Shown piece after piece: positions 10,001 through 21,615 of a DNA stretch of 64,000 nucleotides. Below the pieces are notes generated by a model. The model searched no databases, was not told where the DNA came from, and was given only the letters and a program-made list of their open reading frames with translations. Both the position numbers and the translations under genes were made by a program. Origin of the DNA: Paragorgia papillata (Eukaryota > Cnidaria > Anthozoa > Scleralcyonacea > Coralliidae); contig JAWNZC010000348.1 in NCBI GenBank assembly GCA_035771165.1, positions 4,362,501 through 4,426,500 of the forward strand, read 5' to 3'. Numbering within the stretch: position 1 is the first letter of the stretch; each line of letters opens with the position of its first letter.

Positions 10001-13000
10001 CTGGCTGTTACTTTAAAGAGAACAGCACTGTACACCACGTCTTACTTATTTACCTATTGCAATGTCTTTTAAATTGATTTGCAGTGCTAACTTTTTATTC
10101 TTTCGGAAATGATTGGCGTGCTCCATCGATTTATGGATGCACGCGGGAAGTTCGGAGAGCACGTAAGAAGCGTAAGAGTTCTAGATTTTTGTTCGGAGAG
10201 CACGCAAAAACTCTAGATTTTTGAGTGCTGGATCTCCAACTTGCCAAGTGCATCCATAACACAATGGAGCACGCCAAACCATGAACCATTTCTTTTATAA
10301 CAGAGAATCAGACACAAAACAACGGGAAAATATATTTCTTTTGTGTTTTTCTCGTGAATTATACATGATTTTAATACACGGTGCAAATTGCATCACACTA
10401 AACATTCAAATCACTTTTTATCATAGGCGGAGAGTGGGTACGTGTGTATGTGTGAAAGAATGGAAGTGCGATTCCCCTTTAAGTTGCCGGTTACTCTCGC
10501 CCCTAAATCTTACACCATCTTGCCTTCTACACCCCCATGCATGTGTTCTTCTTGGGCATGGGCATGCCTTTATAATGCGTCTTTGTTTGTTTTTCTTTTA
10601 TCTTACTTTCAAAAACTCATTAATAATTCATGAGGAAAATTCATAAGAAATTAAAGTTTAATCAGTGTCTTTATATGTGATAAAGATACCTCCTGATTTA
10701 CATAAACTTTACCTTTGATTTTCGCGGCTTAGACAAGGTTATTTTTCAAACTTACTACGCCAATGAACTTACCAAGTGGTTCGTTTTTGAAGCCGTTCAA
10801 TAAACTCGAAACACTCCTGCTCGTTTATTAAACAATACATAAATGACTTGGAGCATACCTTCTTTAATTGGCAAGAACAAGACTGTCCCGGCCGTCCTTG
10901 CGCTCCATTCTTTCCCTAAATGGTAAAATCAATTAAATAACTTCAAAGTGCCTTCTTGGATTCTTTTAACACAATTTGGATATAAAAACAAAATGAGCGT
11001 CCACATTTTTATTTCTGGGACTGGAAACTTCTTTATATAGTTATGTGAAAGCGCCAATTCGATAGAATTTTCCCAATTATACTTTGGAGCACAACATATG
11101 TTGACAAGAGAACCTATATTTCTAACTGACATAAAGAAAATACAATGTTTCATGATTCAGAATATACTTTATCAAAAATATTGGATTTTTTGACCTGACA
11201 TCTGGTTATATATGCATTCTCAGTTCAGAACCAAATCAGTTTAACACTTTAAAAAGTGTATGGTTCTCCAATAAAAATATTGTTGTCAATGTTTTTTACA
11301 TAATCTTAAAGATATTAATAAAGAAACAATAACGACAATGACGACAATTATTGTTGTTTTTGAGCTTATGACGTCATAGAAACAATAACGACAATGACGA
11401 CCCTTTTGTCGTTATTGAGCTTATGACGTCATAGAAACAAACGACAATGACGACCCTTTTGTTGTTATTGAGCTTATGACGTCAAGCTCCCCGCCACTTC
11501 AATGGCAGAAATATAAAATATAAACTTCATGACGGAGTCAATCTTTTCACTAAAAGTATTTTCCATTTACTAACATATTATTCCATCTTTATTAAAATCC
11601 AGACATATTTTCCCATTACTCTGGCTGAGCTCCCACACAACGTCTTTGGTGGGGATGAATGGTGATAATTCTTGAATTCTCAAACGGCACGCGTGCCGTT
11701 TCTTTTTTTGGGGAGAGAAAACAGCCTTTTGGTACTCTTTAAATTGCGTACCAAACTGACGGCGTTTGTTGGTCTTCCACGGCAATATCCGATAGGACAA
11801 TGGTTGCTATTAGACTTACCTTTTGACCTTGTTTTCCTGCAGGTCCTTGGGGACCAACATCACCCTGTAAGTTTACAAAACGAAAAATACTTTTGTGTTT
11901 CTGTGTTTGTACAAATCATGTCATTGTGCTATAGTAACATGTGGAGTGACCGCATTTAGTCTGCTATTGATACGTATGCTTGAATAGATCGACCTGTCGG
12001 GAAAAGAAATGGTATAGGTTCGCCCATGAGCGCGACACATAAAAAGAGGCAAACCCAACCCAACGCGGCTAGCAAAAGGGTTATTTTTGGATTTGGGTGT
12101 ATATATACACAAAGGAATATCCAGTCTGCGTTTTAAAAGTGTTCTATGTTGGCGACTCGACTCTATAGCACGCGATATACTGCATTCATGATTTCATGCA
12201 TTCCTTCACGTTCCCAGTCACTCTTTGGCTTGCCTTCTCGAATTATTCGCGTATCCTCTTTATCATGAGAACACAGACACAAGGTACTTGTTGAATTTCC
12301 GGTTTGCACAAGTGACATGCGTTTCCCCTAAAAATCTGTTTCCCCCGAATATGTTTTTGGAGGACTGAATGTCGGAAGGAATCAATGTGGCGTATATATG
12401 ATTAGTGACAAATATATCCGCTAGCGCTAACAAGTACCAGGGGAAGCAGATTTCACCGGACAACAACCTTTTCGAAAGTTCAAATATAGAATTAGTATAA
12501 GACACAAATCTCAAACGTCTGTCGTAAAGATTATACGCAGACACCTTTTTCAAAAACCTAAAGTTTGTTTTAGTAGAGGGGGGCAAGGGGGGGGGGGGGG
12601 TCTTGTCACGAGTTCACAGATACTTTTTTGGCATTTCACGAATCGCAAAAAGTAAAATAGCATCTTCACGACTTTTTCAATAGTTCAATCGCGATTCACG
12701 GGACAATATTGTTCTAAATCACGATTCACAAAACTCAAAAATAGCCAATCACGCATGTGAGAGTTTAATTTGGCGCTGTTTACATGGCTTTTATACACAC
12801 AGAGCGTATTGTTTATTTAAATAGTCTTTATTTTATTTTTTAGATATTTAAGCAGGGTAATCACGTCAGAGTCGGAAGAACTGGTATATAGCCCACGTAG
12901 AAATATCTGCACCAACAGATCATCAATAAGACTAAAATATAAAACATGCATTCTTTTTTGCTATAAACCCCGATTGGTTAATAATGAGGGCAACGCAAAT

Positions 13001-13705
13001 GTATTTGCAGCTCTCCTAGCAAGTATTTTTAAGAGAATATTTTGATATTTTGCCACGTATATTCCAGTGATTCCAATTTTGCAAGTTTTTAGACACACAT
13101 CAGATACTTCTCTTCTAACGTTTGCACAAAGAGCTTGCACGCAACATGCAACGACTGCGTGTCCAGTACCTTTGAACCATCATGACCATCGCGACCATCT
13201 CGTCCTTGCAACAGTTTGAGAATCTGTATATACGACAGCAAAAAACAATGAAAATACGTCAAAACAATATTTTATTTTTTCTGTACTTTTGTATAATTAG
13301 TCTGTTTATAACTGCATGCTGTGTTTTTTTGTATCTGTTTTTAGATAATCCTAATTTTCTTAAGACAATTATACTAGATCAATACACTATAGTAGATTAT
13401 ACTCTAATTACTGTCGTGGTGTATTTTACTTAATATGCATGCATGCCTGTTACGGCTGTAGCAACGACTGAGACGATAGCATGATACACAGTTTAAAAGA
13501 AAATAAGAAATCAGTTTTCATTTCAGTCGGATTTTATTTACCACGTTTGTGATCCTGTTCGGAATTCATAACTAAAAAACGCAAACTTTCAGCACTCACT
13601 GCAACTCACCGTGCTTGTGTCATTATCACAAATGACATGTTCCCCTTTGTTATTACAAAATACAGCAGTGAGTATTGAGGCAAAGATCAACGCAAATATC
13701 TTCAT
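7046..13705 (-). CDS. Secreted short-collagen/discoidin-domain protein, paralogue A
   Basis: Six exons, all joined in phase 0: 13610-13705, 13170-13223, 11820-11864, 10859-10915, 9540-9839, 7046-7192; 232 codons. Residues 1-17 are a hydrophobic signal peptide (MKIFALIFASILTAVFC). C26 and the sequon N28-D-T follow. Residues 39-77 are 13 unbroken Gly-X-Y triplets starting GRDGRDGHD, closed by SCSC (C78, C80). Residues 85-232 form a discoidin/F5-8 type C-like domain (GWGSKAASAGNWLQATF, GYGQFYLQHSNDGLKW, YWRLTSVSTW) with no cysteines. Such domains often bind sugars or lipids; the layout suggests an oligomeric secreted lectin, an inference. Only this copy has RGD (120-122). Start chosen because it opens the signal peptide about 90 bp below a TATA-like box. 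It could instead be a matrix protein. Confidence 0.88.
7053..7058 (-). promoter_or_regulatory. AATAAA inside the last codons of gene A
   Basis: The final codons (CCT TTA ATA AAG ACA TGA) contain AATAAA five bases before the stop codon. The same hexamer is kept in genes B and C. A second AATAAA, at 6993-6998, lies about 48 bases beyond the stop, so either a very short or a slightly longer 3' end is possible. Confidence 0.5.
7470..7638. repeat. Inverted repeat with two opposed tRNA-like B boxes (SINE-derived)
   Basis: Outer arms 7470-7507 and 7610-7638 are inverted copies. Inner arms 7508-7530 and 7549-7572 are also inverted and each holds GGTTCGAACC, a pol III B-box-like motif within GGTTGCAGGTTCGAACCCTG. 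No A box or cloverleaf is evident, so it is not a tRNA gene. It lies in the last intron of gene A. Confidence 0.6.
8265..8738. mobile_element. Palindromic MITE flanked by TTAA (family 1, copy 1)
   Basis: An almost complete palindrome of 474 bp, ends AGTGCCTATGAAACGAAAAT, flanked by TTAA at 8261-8264 and 8739-8742. A second copy, 37691-38163, lies in a GPR155 intron, also between TTAA sites. TTAA duplication is typical of piggyBac and Kolobok superfamilies; which one applies here is not visible. Confidence 0.8.
8950..9335. repeat. Dispersed palindromic repeat related to 43143-43400
   Basis: The arm GAAATTTATTTCGAGTGTTG with the mirrored TCAACACGAGAAATAAATTTC forms a hairpin (about 8,980-9,080). 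It ends near TATTTTATATAATAAA. A close relative is at 43143-43400. It is in the last intron of gene A and is absent from B and C. Confidence 0.6.
10113..10277. repeat. 165-bp inverted repeat in intron 4 of gene A
   Basis: Terminal arms of about 30 bp (TTGGCGTGCTCCAT...) are inverted. The orthologous copy in gene B is 16275-16439, so it predates the duplication. No coding potential. Confidence 0.65.
10614..10850. repeat. Dispersed MITE-like repeat, AACTCATTAATAATTCATGAGG family
   Basis: Starts with CTCATTAATAATTCATGAGG and carries CTCCTGATTTACATAAACTTT. Relatives are at about 757-960, 16778-17060, 27606-27850, 36130-36480, 39540-40125 and 44040-44390. At 39540-40125 both ends are seen as inverted repeats. 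This copy lacks the central hairpin that its counterpart in gene B still has. Confidence 0.65.
11324..11484. repeat. Tandem repeat, three units of about 55 bp, each with a CRE-like TGACGTCA
   Basis: Units begin near 11324, 11380 and 11434. The first two contain the palindrome TATGACGTCATA; the third ends TATGACGTCA. Gene B has only two units at the same place (17534-17632). Located in intron 3 of gene A. Confidence 0.7.
12575..12760. repeat. Truncated G-rich/TTCACGA repeat (full copy in gene B)
   Basis: Starts with GGGGGGCAAGGGG and repeats the motif TTCACGA. Gene B carries the longer version at 18732-18940, ending in the inverted CCCTTGCCCCCC. Copy A is cut after CCAATCACG and lacks about 270 bp that B has. 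Confidence 0.6.
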
Positions 13706-13794
13706 TATTGCCCAGATTATTACACTCTTTCTTGTTCTTTTCGTGTGTCAAAACAATCGCCCAAATAATAAAACGTTTGATTCATCCAATTATC

Positions 13795-13804
13795 CTCTTT
13801 TATA
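13795..13804 (-). promoter_or_regulatory. TATA-like box of gene A
   Basis: On the minus strand TATAAAAGAG lies about 90 bases above the start codon. The same box is above gene B at 20256-20265, and a TTTTTATAAG motif lies about 80 bases above gene C at 29286-29295. Confidence 0.5.
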
Positions 13805-13805
13805 A

Positions 13806-15154
13806 TAATGTCAGTGTATAAACACCGGATGTCTATAAAGAGTGATATTGATGTAGTGCATGATAGTGATATTGTAATAGTTCATGTCATTTCCGCACTG
13901 AGAGCGAAACATGTCTTGAAAAGATCTTAATTTGTAATGAAAACGACACTACCAGACAAAAAAGTCATGCAAGGCCGCTATAGTGCGCGCTCAGATGCCT
14001 CTCAGACATATACTGCCGCCGCGGCAATGCGGCTGTTCCCATTATGAACTGACGTGATCACCCTGACGAAATAAAGTTGATTTGATTTGAAACTTCTATA
14101 GTTAACCACTTTTCAGTCTGTTGCATGGGTCAACAACAAATTAAAACTGCATGGACACTTTATGCTCTTTCTCTTTGTTTTCGTTTCAATAATCGTTATG
14201 CAGTAGCATCAGCTAAGTTGGCATGCATGTGCAAGAGTAGCTTATCACAAAGTTAAAATCAACTTTCAATTGTATAGCATACTTGATTAACTACAGACTG
14301 TACAGTTGCAATTGATATGATGTCATTCAGTAAATCCAGACAAATATTTACCTATAGTTAACGTTTAGGATATTGTATAATCCCTAAACGGAGCTGCTGA
14401 ACAGCTGAATTTTTTTTAAAACGGCCAACCATAAACTTTAGCTTGCGTCACAGACATGCACGTTGATGCCTTAGTTTGTTTTTCAATAAAGCAAATTTGC
14501 TGACCAATTGCAACGTGAGTAAGGTGGATACTTAAAGTATGCATTTTCAGAGAATATTTTTCAAAATGTACTGCATGGAAAGAAAAGACCCCCCCCCCCC
14601 CTAATTAGATATTGGAATTCCTATTTCAGCCACGGTAAGATTTCCTGATCGATCCACCCCTTGTCGAGGGTCCAAACCACAGTGGCCCCAACCCTCTTCT
14701 AGTGTCCAGGGCACCAGAACTTAATGCGGCCCTGTAATAAGGGTCCCGACAGTTGAGGCCGGACCGCCGAAAAATGAAGTACAAGATTATGCTGAAAATA
14801 CACCACTAACTCAGTAGCTAGCATCATTTATACCCAAAGACATATATTCTGTCAACTGTTTTTATAGCCAAAGCTTATTACTAGTGTATTTAGATTTATT
14901 TATATAATCAAACCATATGCATGCAAGGGAAAATGATCAACAAGCAAATACAAAAATAATTAAGGTTTTGACAGTCACTTTATTTGCTTTTTACTACACT
15001 AATTGCACTTTCAATTAATGCAAAATTAAGTTTACATGAATGATACATCAGTCAAGTTGTATACGCGACTAGAATATTTATTGCAGAATCTAAAACTGAA
15101 TCTATAGAGACTATATATATAAGCAATATGAGTGACTGTTTGTAAACATGTAAA
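13806..15154. other. Intergenic, part of the tandem-duplicated unit
   Basis: No exon seen. The upstream flank of gene A (to about 14,900) matches the upstream flank of gene B (20,267-21,340) closely. A C-run lies at 14588-14600. A motif-rich block at 14635-14770 (GATCGATCCACCCCTTGTCG) is repeated at 21095-21240. The downstream flank of gene B (about 14,930-15,150) matches that of gene C. Confidence 0.5.
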
Positions 15155-18100
15155 TCATGTCTTTATTAAAGGCTTCAAAGCAAATTCAGTTGTAGCAACC
15201 CAAGTGCTAACAGACGTCAAACGCCAGTATTGAGCAACCACAGGCTTGGGCAGAGGATAAGTAGCAATGTGTGTTCCTACAGTTTTTGGAATTGTACGAG
15301 CCTGGAAAAACAAATGTAAACTATATTTTAGTACCCTTGTTCCTTTCCTTTTTCATGCAGAGGAAGAAGAAAGGGAGAAGTGCATATATTATATTTCTAG
15401 TAGCCAATATTTTTAGTCATCCAATGGTATACAGAGTCAGATTCTCGCCCTGATCCATTGTGTTGGGTTAATGGTTTGAACTAGACTAAGGGCCTTCGCT
15501 CGAAATCAACTACAGATTTCAACCAAAGGTTATTTTCTCTCTTCTTTTCTTCCTCAGTTATATAGAAACGTCTGCTGCCATGGTATATTTTAAGTCTAAA
15601 ATTGCTAAAGTAATAATTTTAGAAATAATAGCTCTTTCAAAAAATTAAATAAGACTAAACCTAAATCTAAGAGTTTGATGACATCACTTAGCTCAACATA
15701 CCGTCACCCATTTCAATCCATCCTTGGAATGCTGCAGATAAAATTGTCCGTATCCACTTCTGGTACCGTGATTCCAAGAAGGAATAAATCCACCTGCAAC
15801 AGACACTGTCTTAACGTAAACAGGACGAATGAATGTGGCCTGAAGCCAGTTGCCAGCACTAGCTGCTTTACTTCCCCATCCACCTGTGTCTGCTCTGCCG
15901 TCAGTCAAAACTCTTGATGTCACGTGATAAAGGTTTTTGTAGTAAGCATTCTCTGCCACGTAATAATCGTTTAACAAATGAATCAATATGTCCTGGTCGA
16001 TCTGAAACATTTAATGTTATAACATAGATGTAATATAACAGCGTTTCTGATTAGCTACCGTGCGTGCCCCATAGTTCGATGGAGCACGGTAATTACAAAC
16101 GTAATGAGAAACTCATTTTTTATTCAGCCGAAATAAATATTGATTATCAGTAGGAAACTTGACTGGCTTTTACTTTAAAGAGAGCAGCACTGTACACCAC
16201 GTCTTACTTATTTACCTATTGCAATGTCTTTTAAATTGATTTGCAGTGCTAACTTTTTATTCTTTCGGAAATGATTGGCGTGCTCCATCGAGTTATGGAT
16301 GCACGCGGGAAGTTCGGAGAGCACGTAAGAAGCGTAAGAGTTCTAGATTTTTGTTCGAAGAGCACGCAAAAACTCTAGATTTTTGAGTGCTGGATCTCCA
16401 ACTTCCCAAGTGCATCCATAACTCAATGGAGCACGCCAAACCATGAACCATTTCTTTTATAACAGAGAATCAGACACAAACAATGGGAAAATATATTTAT
16501 TTTGTGCTTTGCTCGTGAATTATACATGATTTTAATACACGGTGCAAATTGCATCACACTAAACATTCAAATCACTTTTTATCATAGGCGGAGAGTGGGT
16601 ACGTGTGTATTTATGTGTGAAAGAATGGAAGTGGGATTCCCCTTTAAGTTGCCGGTTACTCTCGCCCCTAAATCTTACACCATCTTGCCTTCTACACCCC
16701 CATGCATGTGTTCTTCTTGGGCATGGGCATGCCTTTATAATGCGTCTTTGTTTGTTTTTCTTTTATCTTACTTTCAAAAACTCATTAATAATTCATGAGG
16801 AAAATTAAAAAGAAATTAAACTTTAATCAGTGTCTTTATATGTGATAAAGATACCTCCTGATTTACATAAACTTTAGCTTTGATTTTCGCGGCTTAGACA
16901 AGGTTATTTTTCAAACTTACTACGCCAATGAACTTACCAAGTGGTTCGTTTTTGAAGCCGTTCAATAAACTCGCAGTTCGTGTTTTATCAGATATAAAAA
17001 CACTCGGCTTCGCCTCGTGTCTTTATATCTGATAAAACACTCCTGCTCGTTTATTAAACAGTACATAAATGACTTGGAGCATACCTTCTTTAATTGGCAA
17101 GAACAAGACTTTCCCGGCCGTCCTTGCGCTCCATTCTTTCCCTAAATGGTAAAATCAATTAAATAACTTCGAAGTGCCTTCTTGGATTCTTTTAACACAA
17201 TTTGGATATAAAAACAAAATGAGCGTCCACATTTTTATTTCTGGGACTGGAAACTTCTTTATATAGTTATGTGAAAGCGCCAATTCGATAGAATTTTCCC
17301 AATTATACTTTGGAGCACAATATATGTTGACAAGAGAACCTATATTTCTAACTGACATAAAGAAAATACAATGTTTCATGATTCAGAATATACTTTATCA
17401 AAAACATTGGATTTTTTGACCTGACATCTGGTTATGCATTCTCAGTTCAGAACCAAATCAGTTTAACACTTTAAAAAGTGTATGGTTCTCCAATAAAAAT
17501 ATTGTTGTCAATGTTTTTTACATAATCTTAAAGAAACAATGACGACAATTTTTGTTGTTATTGAGCTTATGACGTCATAGAAACAAACGACAATGACGAC
17601 CCTTTTGTTGTTATTGAGCTTATGACGTCATAAGCTCCCCGCCACCTCAATGGCAGAAATATAAAATATAAACTTCATGATGGAGTCAATCTTTTCACTA
17701 AAAGTATTTTCCATTTACTAACATATTATTCCATCTTTATTAAAATCCAGACATATTTTCCCATTACTCTGGCTGAGCTCCCACACAACGTCTTTGGTGG
17801 GGATGAATGGTGATAATTCTTGAATTCTCAAACGGCACGCGTGCCGTTTCTTTTTTTGGGGAGAGAAAACAGCCTTTTCGTACTCTTTAAATTGCGTACC
17901 AAACTGACGGCGTTTGTTGGTCTTCCACGGCAATATCCGATAGGACGATGGTTGCTATTAGACTTACCTTTTGACCTTGTTTTCCTGCAGGTCCTTGGGG
18001 ACCAACATCACCCTGTAAGTTTACAAAACGAAAAATACTTTTGTGTTTCTGTGTTTGTACAAATCATGTCATTGTGCTATAGTAACATGTGGAGTGACCG

Positions 18101-20166
18101 CATTTAGTCTGCTATTGATACGTATGCTTGAAAAGATCGACCTGTCGGGAAAAGAAATGGTATAGGTTCGCCCATGAGCGCGACACATAAAAAGAGGCAA
18201 ACCCAATTAACCCAACGCCGCTAGCAAAAGGGTTATTTTTGGATTTGTGTGTATATATACACAAAGGAATATCCAGTCTGCGTTTTAAAAGTGTTCTATG
18301 TTGGTGACTCGACTCTAGCACGCGATATACTGCATTCATGATTTCATGCCTTCCTTCACGTTCCCAGTCACTTTTTGGCTTGCCTTCTCGAATTATTCGC
18401 GTATCCTCTTTATCATGAGAACACAGACACAAGGTACTTGTTGAATTTCCGGTTTGCACAAGTGACATGCGTTTCCCCTAAAAATCTTTTTCCCCCAAAT
18501 ATGTTTTTGGAGGACTGAATGTCGGAAGGAATCAATGTGGCGTATATATGATTAGTGACAAATATATCCGCTAGCGCTAACAAGTACCAGGGGAAGCAGA
18601 TTTCACCCGACAACAACCTTTTCGAAAGTTCAAATATAGAATTAGTATAAGACACAAATCTCAAAAGTCTGTCGTAAAGTACCTATTATACGCAGACACC
18701 TTTTTCAAAAACCTAACGTTTGTTTTAGTAGAGGGGGGCAAGGGGGGGGGGGGAGGTCTTGTCACGAGTTCACAGATACTTTTTTGGCATTTCACGAATC
18801 GCAAAAAGTAAAATAGCATCTTCACGACTTTTTCAATAGTTCAATCGCGATTCACGGGACAATATTGCTCTACATCACGATTCACAAAACCCAAAAATAG
18901 CCAATCACGGGTTCACGAAAATACCCTTGCCCCCCTCTTAGTAGTTTTTATTGATTGATTTGGCCACGGTTAGGCCATTATATACGTAACGTCACGAGCA
19001 TCTCTAGCTGCAGGACGTATAAATTCGCTGTTTGCATATCGATATGTATATAAATAGCTACCGAAACGCCTGCACTGCAGGCTAATAAAACATCAAATAT
19101 AAATTCTAATCAACTACGTTAAGGCCCGTTTAATATATTTCATTATTTCTTTGCATGCGTTGCGTGCCCTGTGAGAGTTTAATTGTGGCGCTGTTTACAT
19201 GACTTTTATACACACAGAGCGTATTGTTTATTTAAATAGTCTTTATTTTATTTTTTAGATATTTAAGCAGGGTAATCACGTCAGAGTCGGAAGAACTGGT
19301 ATATAGCCCACGTAGAAATATCCGCACCAACAGATCATCAATAAGACTAAAATATAAAACATGCATTCTTTTTTGCTATAAACCCCGATTGGTTAATAAT
19401 GAGGGCAACGCAAATGTATTTGCAGCTCTCCTAGCAAGTGTTTTTAAGAGAATATTTTGATATTTTGCCACGTATATTCCAGTGATTCCAATTTTGCAAG
19501 TTTTTAGACACACATCAGATACTTCTCTTCTAACGTTTGCACAAAGAGCTTGCACGCAACATGCAACGACCGCGTGTCCAGTACCTTTGAACCATCATGA
19601 CCATCGCGACCATCTCGTCCTTGCAACAATTTGAGAATCTGTATATACGACAGCAAAAAACAATGAAAACACGTCAAAACAATATTTTATTTTTTTCTGT
19701 ACTTTTGTATAATTAGTCTGTTTATAGCTGCATGCTGTGTTTTTTTGTATCTGTTTTTAGATAATCCTAATTTTCTTAAGACAATTATACTAGATCAATA
19801 CAATATAGTAGATTATAATAATATAGTAAATAAGACTATAGTGCATGTATACAGAATATACTCTAATTACTATCGTATTACGTATTTTACTTAATATGCA
19901 TGCATGCCTGTTACGGCTGTAGCAACGACTGAGACGATAGCATGATACACAGTTTAAAAGAAAATAAGAAATCAGTTTTCATTTCAGTCGGATTTTATTT
20001 ACCACGTTTGTGATCCTGTTCGGAATTCATAACTAAAAAACGCAAACTTTCAGCACTCACTGCAACTCACCGTGCTTGTGTCATCATCACAAATGACATG
20101 TTCCCCTTTGTTATTACAAAATACAGTAGTGAGTATTGAGGCAAAGATCAACGCAAATATCTTCAT
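15155..20166 (-). CDS. Secreted short-collagen/discoidin-domain protein, paralogue B (A/C hybrid)
   Basis: Same six-exon plan as gene A: 20071-20166, 19585-19638, 17968-18012, 17085-17141, 15702-16001, 15155-15301; 232 codons, all phase 0. The signal peptide, 13 Gly-X-Y triplets, SCSC knot and discoidin-type domain are intact. Differences from A: N28 becomes D (the sequon is lost), GQSCSC becomes GKSCSC, RGD becomes RAD, and YNNLY becomes YKNLY. Exons 1-4 and the first third of the discoidin exon follow A; from about 15,892 down, the rest of that exon, the 400-bp last intron, the last exon and the flank follow C. It is a product of unequal crossing-over or a long gene conversion. All splice sites are intact, so it is probably functional. 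The ligand is unknown. Confidence 0.88.
16778..17060. repeat. AACTCATTAATAATTCATGAGG-family repeat with intact central hairpin (gene B intron)
   Basis: Counterpart of 10614-10850 in gene A. Here the centre keeps the palindrome TTTTATCAGATATAAA...TTTATATCTGATAAAA (about 16,983-17,038), which is missing in gene A. Confidence 0.65.
18732..18940. repeat. G-rich/TTCACGA MITE-like repeat, full copy (gene B intron)
   Basis: Inverted ends GGGGGGCAAGGG and CCCTTGCCCCCC enclose several TTCACGA motifs on one strand. Gene A has a truncated copy. Confidence 0.6.
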
Positions 20167-20255
20167 TATTGCCCAGATTATTACACTCTTTCTTGTTCTT
20201 TTCGTGTGTCAAAACAATCGCCCAAATAATAAAACGTTTGATTCATCCAATTATC

Positions 20256-20265
20256 CTCTTTTATA
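20256..20265 (-). promoter_or_regulatory. TATA-like box of gene B
   Basis: Minus-strand TATAAAAGAG about 90 bases above the start codon of gene B, in sequence identical to that above gene A. Confidence 0.5.
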
Positions 20266-20266
20266 A

Positions 20267-21615
20267 TAATGTCAGTGTATAAACACCGGATGTCTATAAA
20301 GAGTGATATTGATGTAGTGCATGATAGTGATATTGTAATAGTTCATGTCATTTCCGCACTGAGAGCGAAACATGTCTTGAAAAGATCTTAATTTGTAATG
20401 AAAACGACACTACCAGACAAAAAAGTCATGCAAGGCCGCTATAGTGCGCGCTCAGATGCCTCTCAGACATATACTGCCGCCGCGGCAATGCGGCTGTTCC
20501 CATTATGAACTGACGTGATCACCCTGACGAAATAAAGTTGATTTGATTTGAAACTTCTATAGTTAACCACTTTTCAATCTGTTGCATGGTTCAACAACAA
20601 ATTAAAACTGCATGGACACTTTATGCTCTTTCTCTTTGTTTTCGTTTCAATAATCGTTATGCAGTAGCATCAGCTAAGCTGGCATGCATGTGCAAGAGTA
20701 GCTTATCACAAAGTTAAAATCAACTTTCAATTGTATAGTATACTTGATTAACTACAGACTGTACAGTTGCAATTGATATGATGTCATTCAGTAAATCCAG
20801 ACAAATATTTACCTATAGTTAACGTTTAGGATATTGTATAATCCCTAAACGGAGCTGCTGAACAGCTGAAATTTTTTTAAAACGGCCAACCATAAACTTT
20901 AGCTTGCGTCACAGACATGCAAGTTGATGCCTTAGTTTGTTTTTCAATAAAGCAAATTTGCTGACCAATTGCAACGTGACTAAGGTGGATACTTAAAGTA
21001 TGCATTTTCAGAGAATATTTTTCAAAATGTACTGCATGGAAAGAAAAGACCCCCCCCCCTAATTAGATATTGGAATTCCTATTTCAGCCACGGTAAGATT
21101 TCCTGATCGATCCACCCCTTGTCGAGGGTCCAAACCACAGTGGCGGAGTGGCCCAAACCCTCTTCTAGTGTCCAGGGCACCAGAACTTAATGCGGCCCTG
21201 TAATAAGGGTCCCGACAGTTGAGGCCGGACCGCCGAAAAATGAAGTACAAGATTATGCTGAAAATACACCACTAACTCAGTAGCATCATTTATACCCAAA
21301 GACATATATTCTGTCAACTGTTTTTATAGCCAAAGCTTATTACTAGTGTGTTTAGATCGATTTATATAATCAAACCATATGCATGGAAGGGAAACTGATC
21401 AACAAGCAAATACAAAAATAACTAAGGTTTTGACAGTCACTTTATTTGCTTTTTTCTCCACTAATTGCACTTTCAATGAATGCAAAATTAAGTTTACATG
21501 AATGATACGTCAGTCAAGTTGTATACGCGACTAGATATATTTATTGCAGAATCTAAAACTGAATCTAGAGACTATATATATAAGCAATATGAGTGACTGT
21601 TTGTAAACATGTAAA
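20267..21615. other. Intergenic between genes B and C
   Basis: No exon seen. This is the second copy of the duplicated flank (compare 13,806-15,154), with a C-run at 21051-21059. About 12 extra bases (GGCGGAGTGGCC) lie near 21,143 relative to the first copy. Confidence 0.5.

Noticed and set aside
11672..11959. Plus-strand 95-residue frame repeated at 17820-18107
   Set aside because: Antisense to collagen exon 3 of genes A and B; a shadow frame.
12263..12586. Minus-strand frame of 107 residues, also present at 18413-18664
   Set aside because: Kept only because the intron was duplicated with the gene; no family resemblance, and the two copies differ in length.
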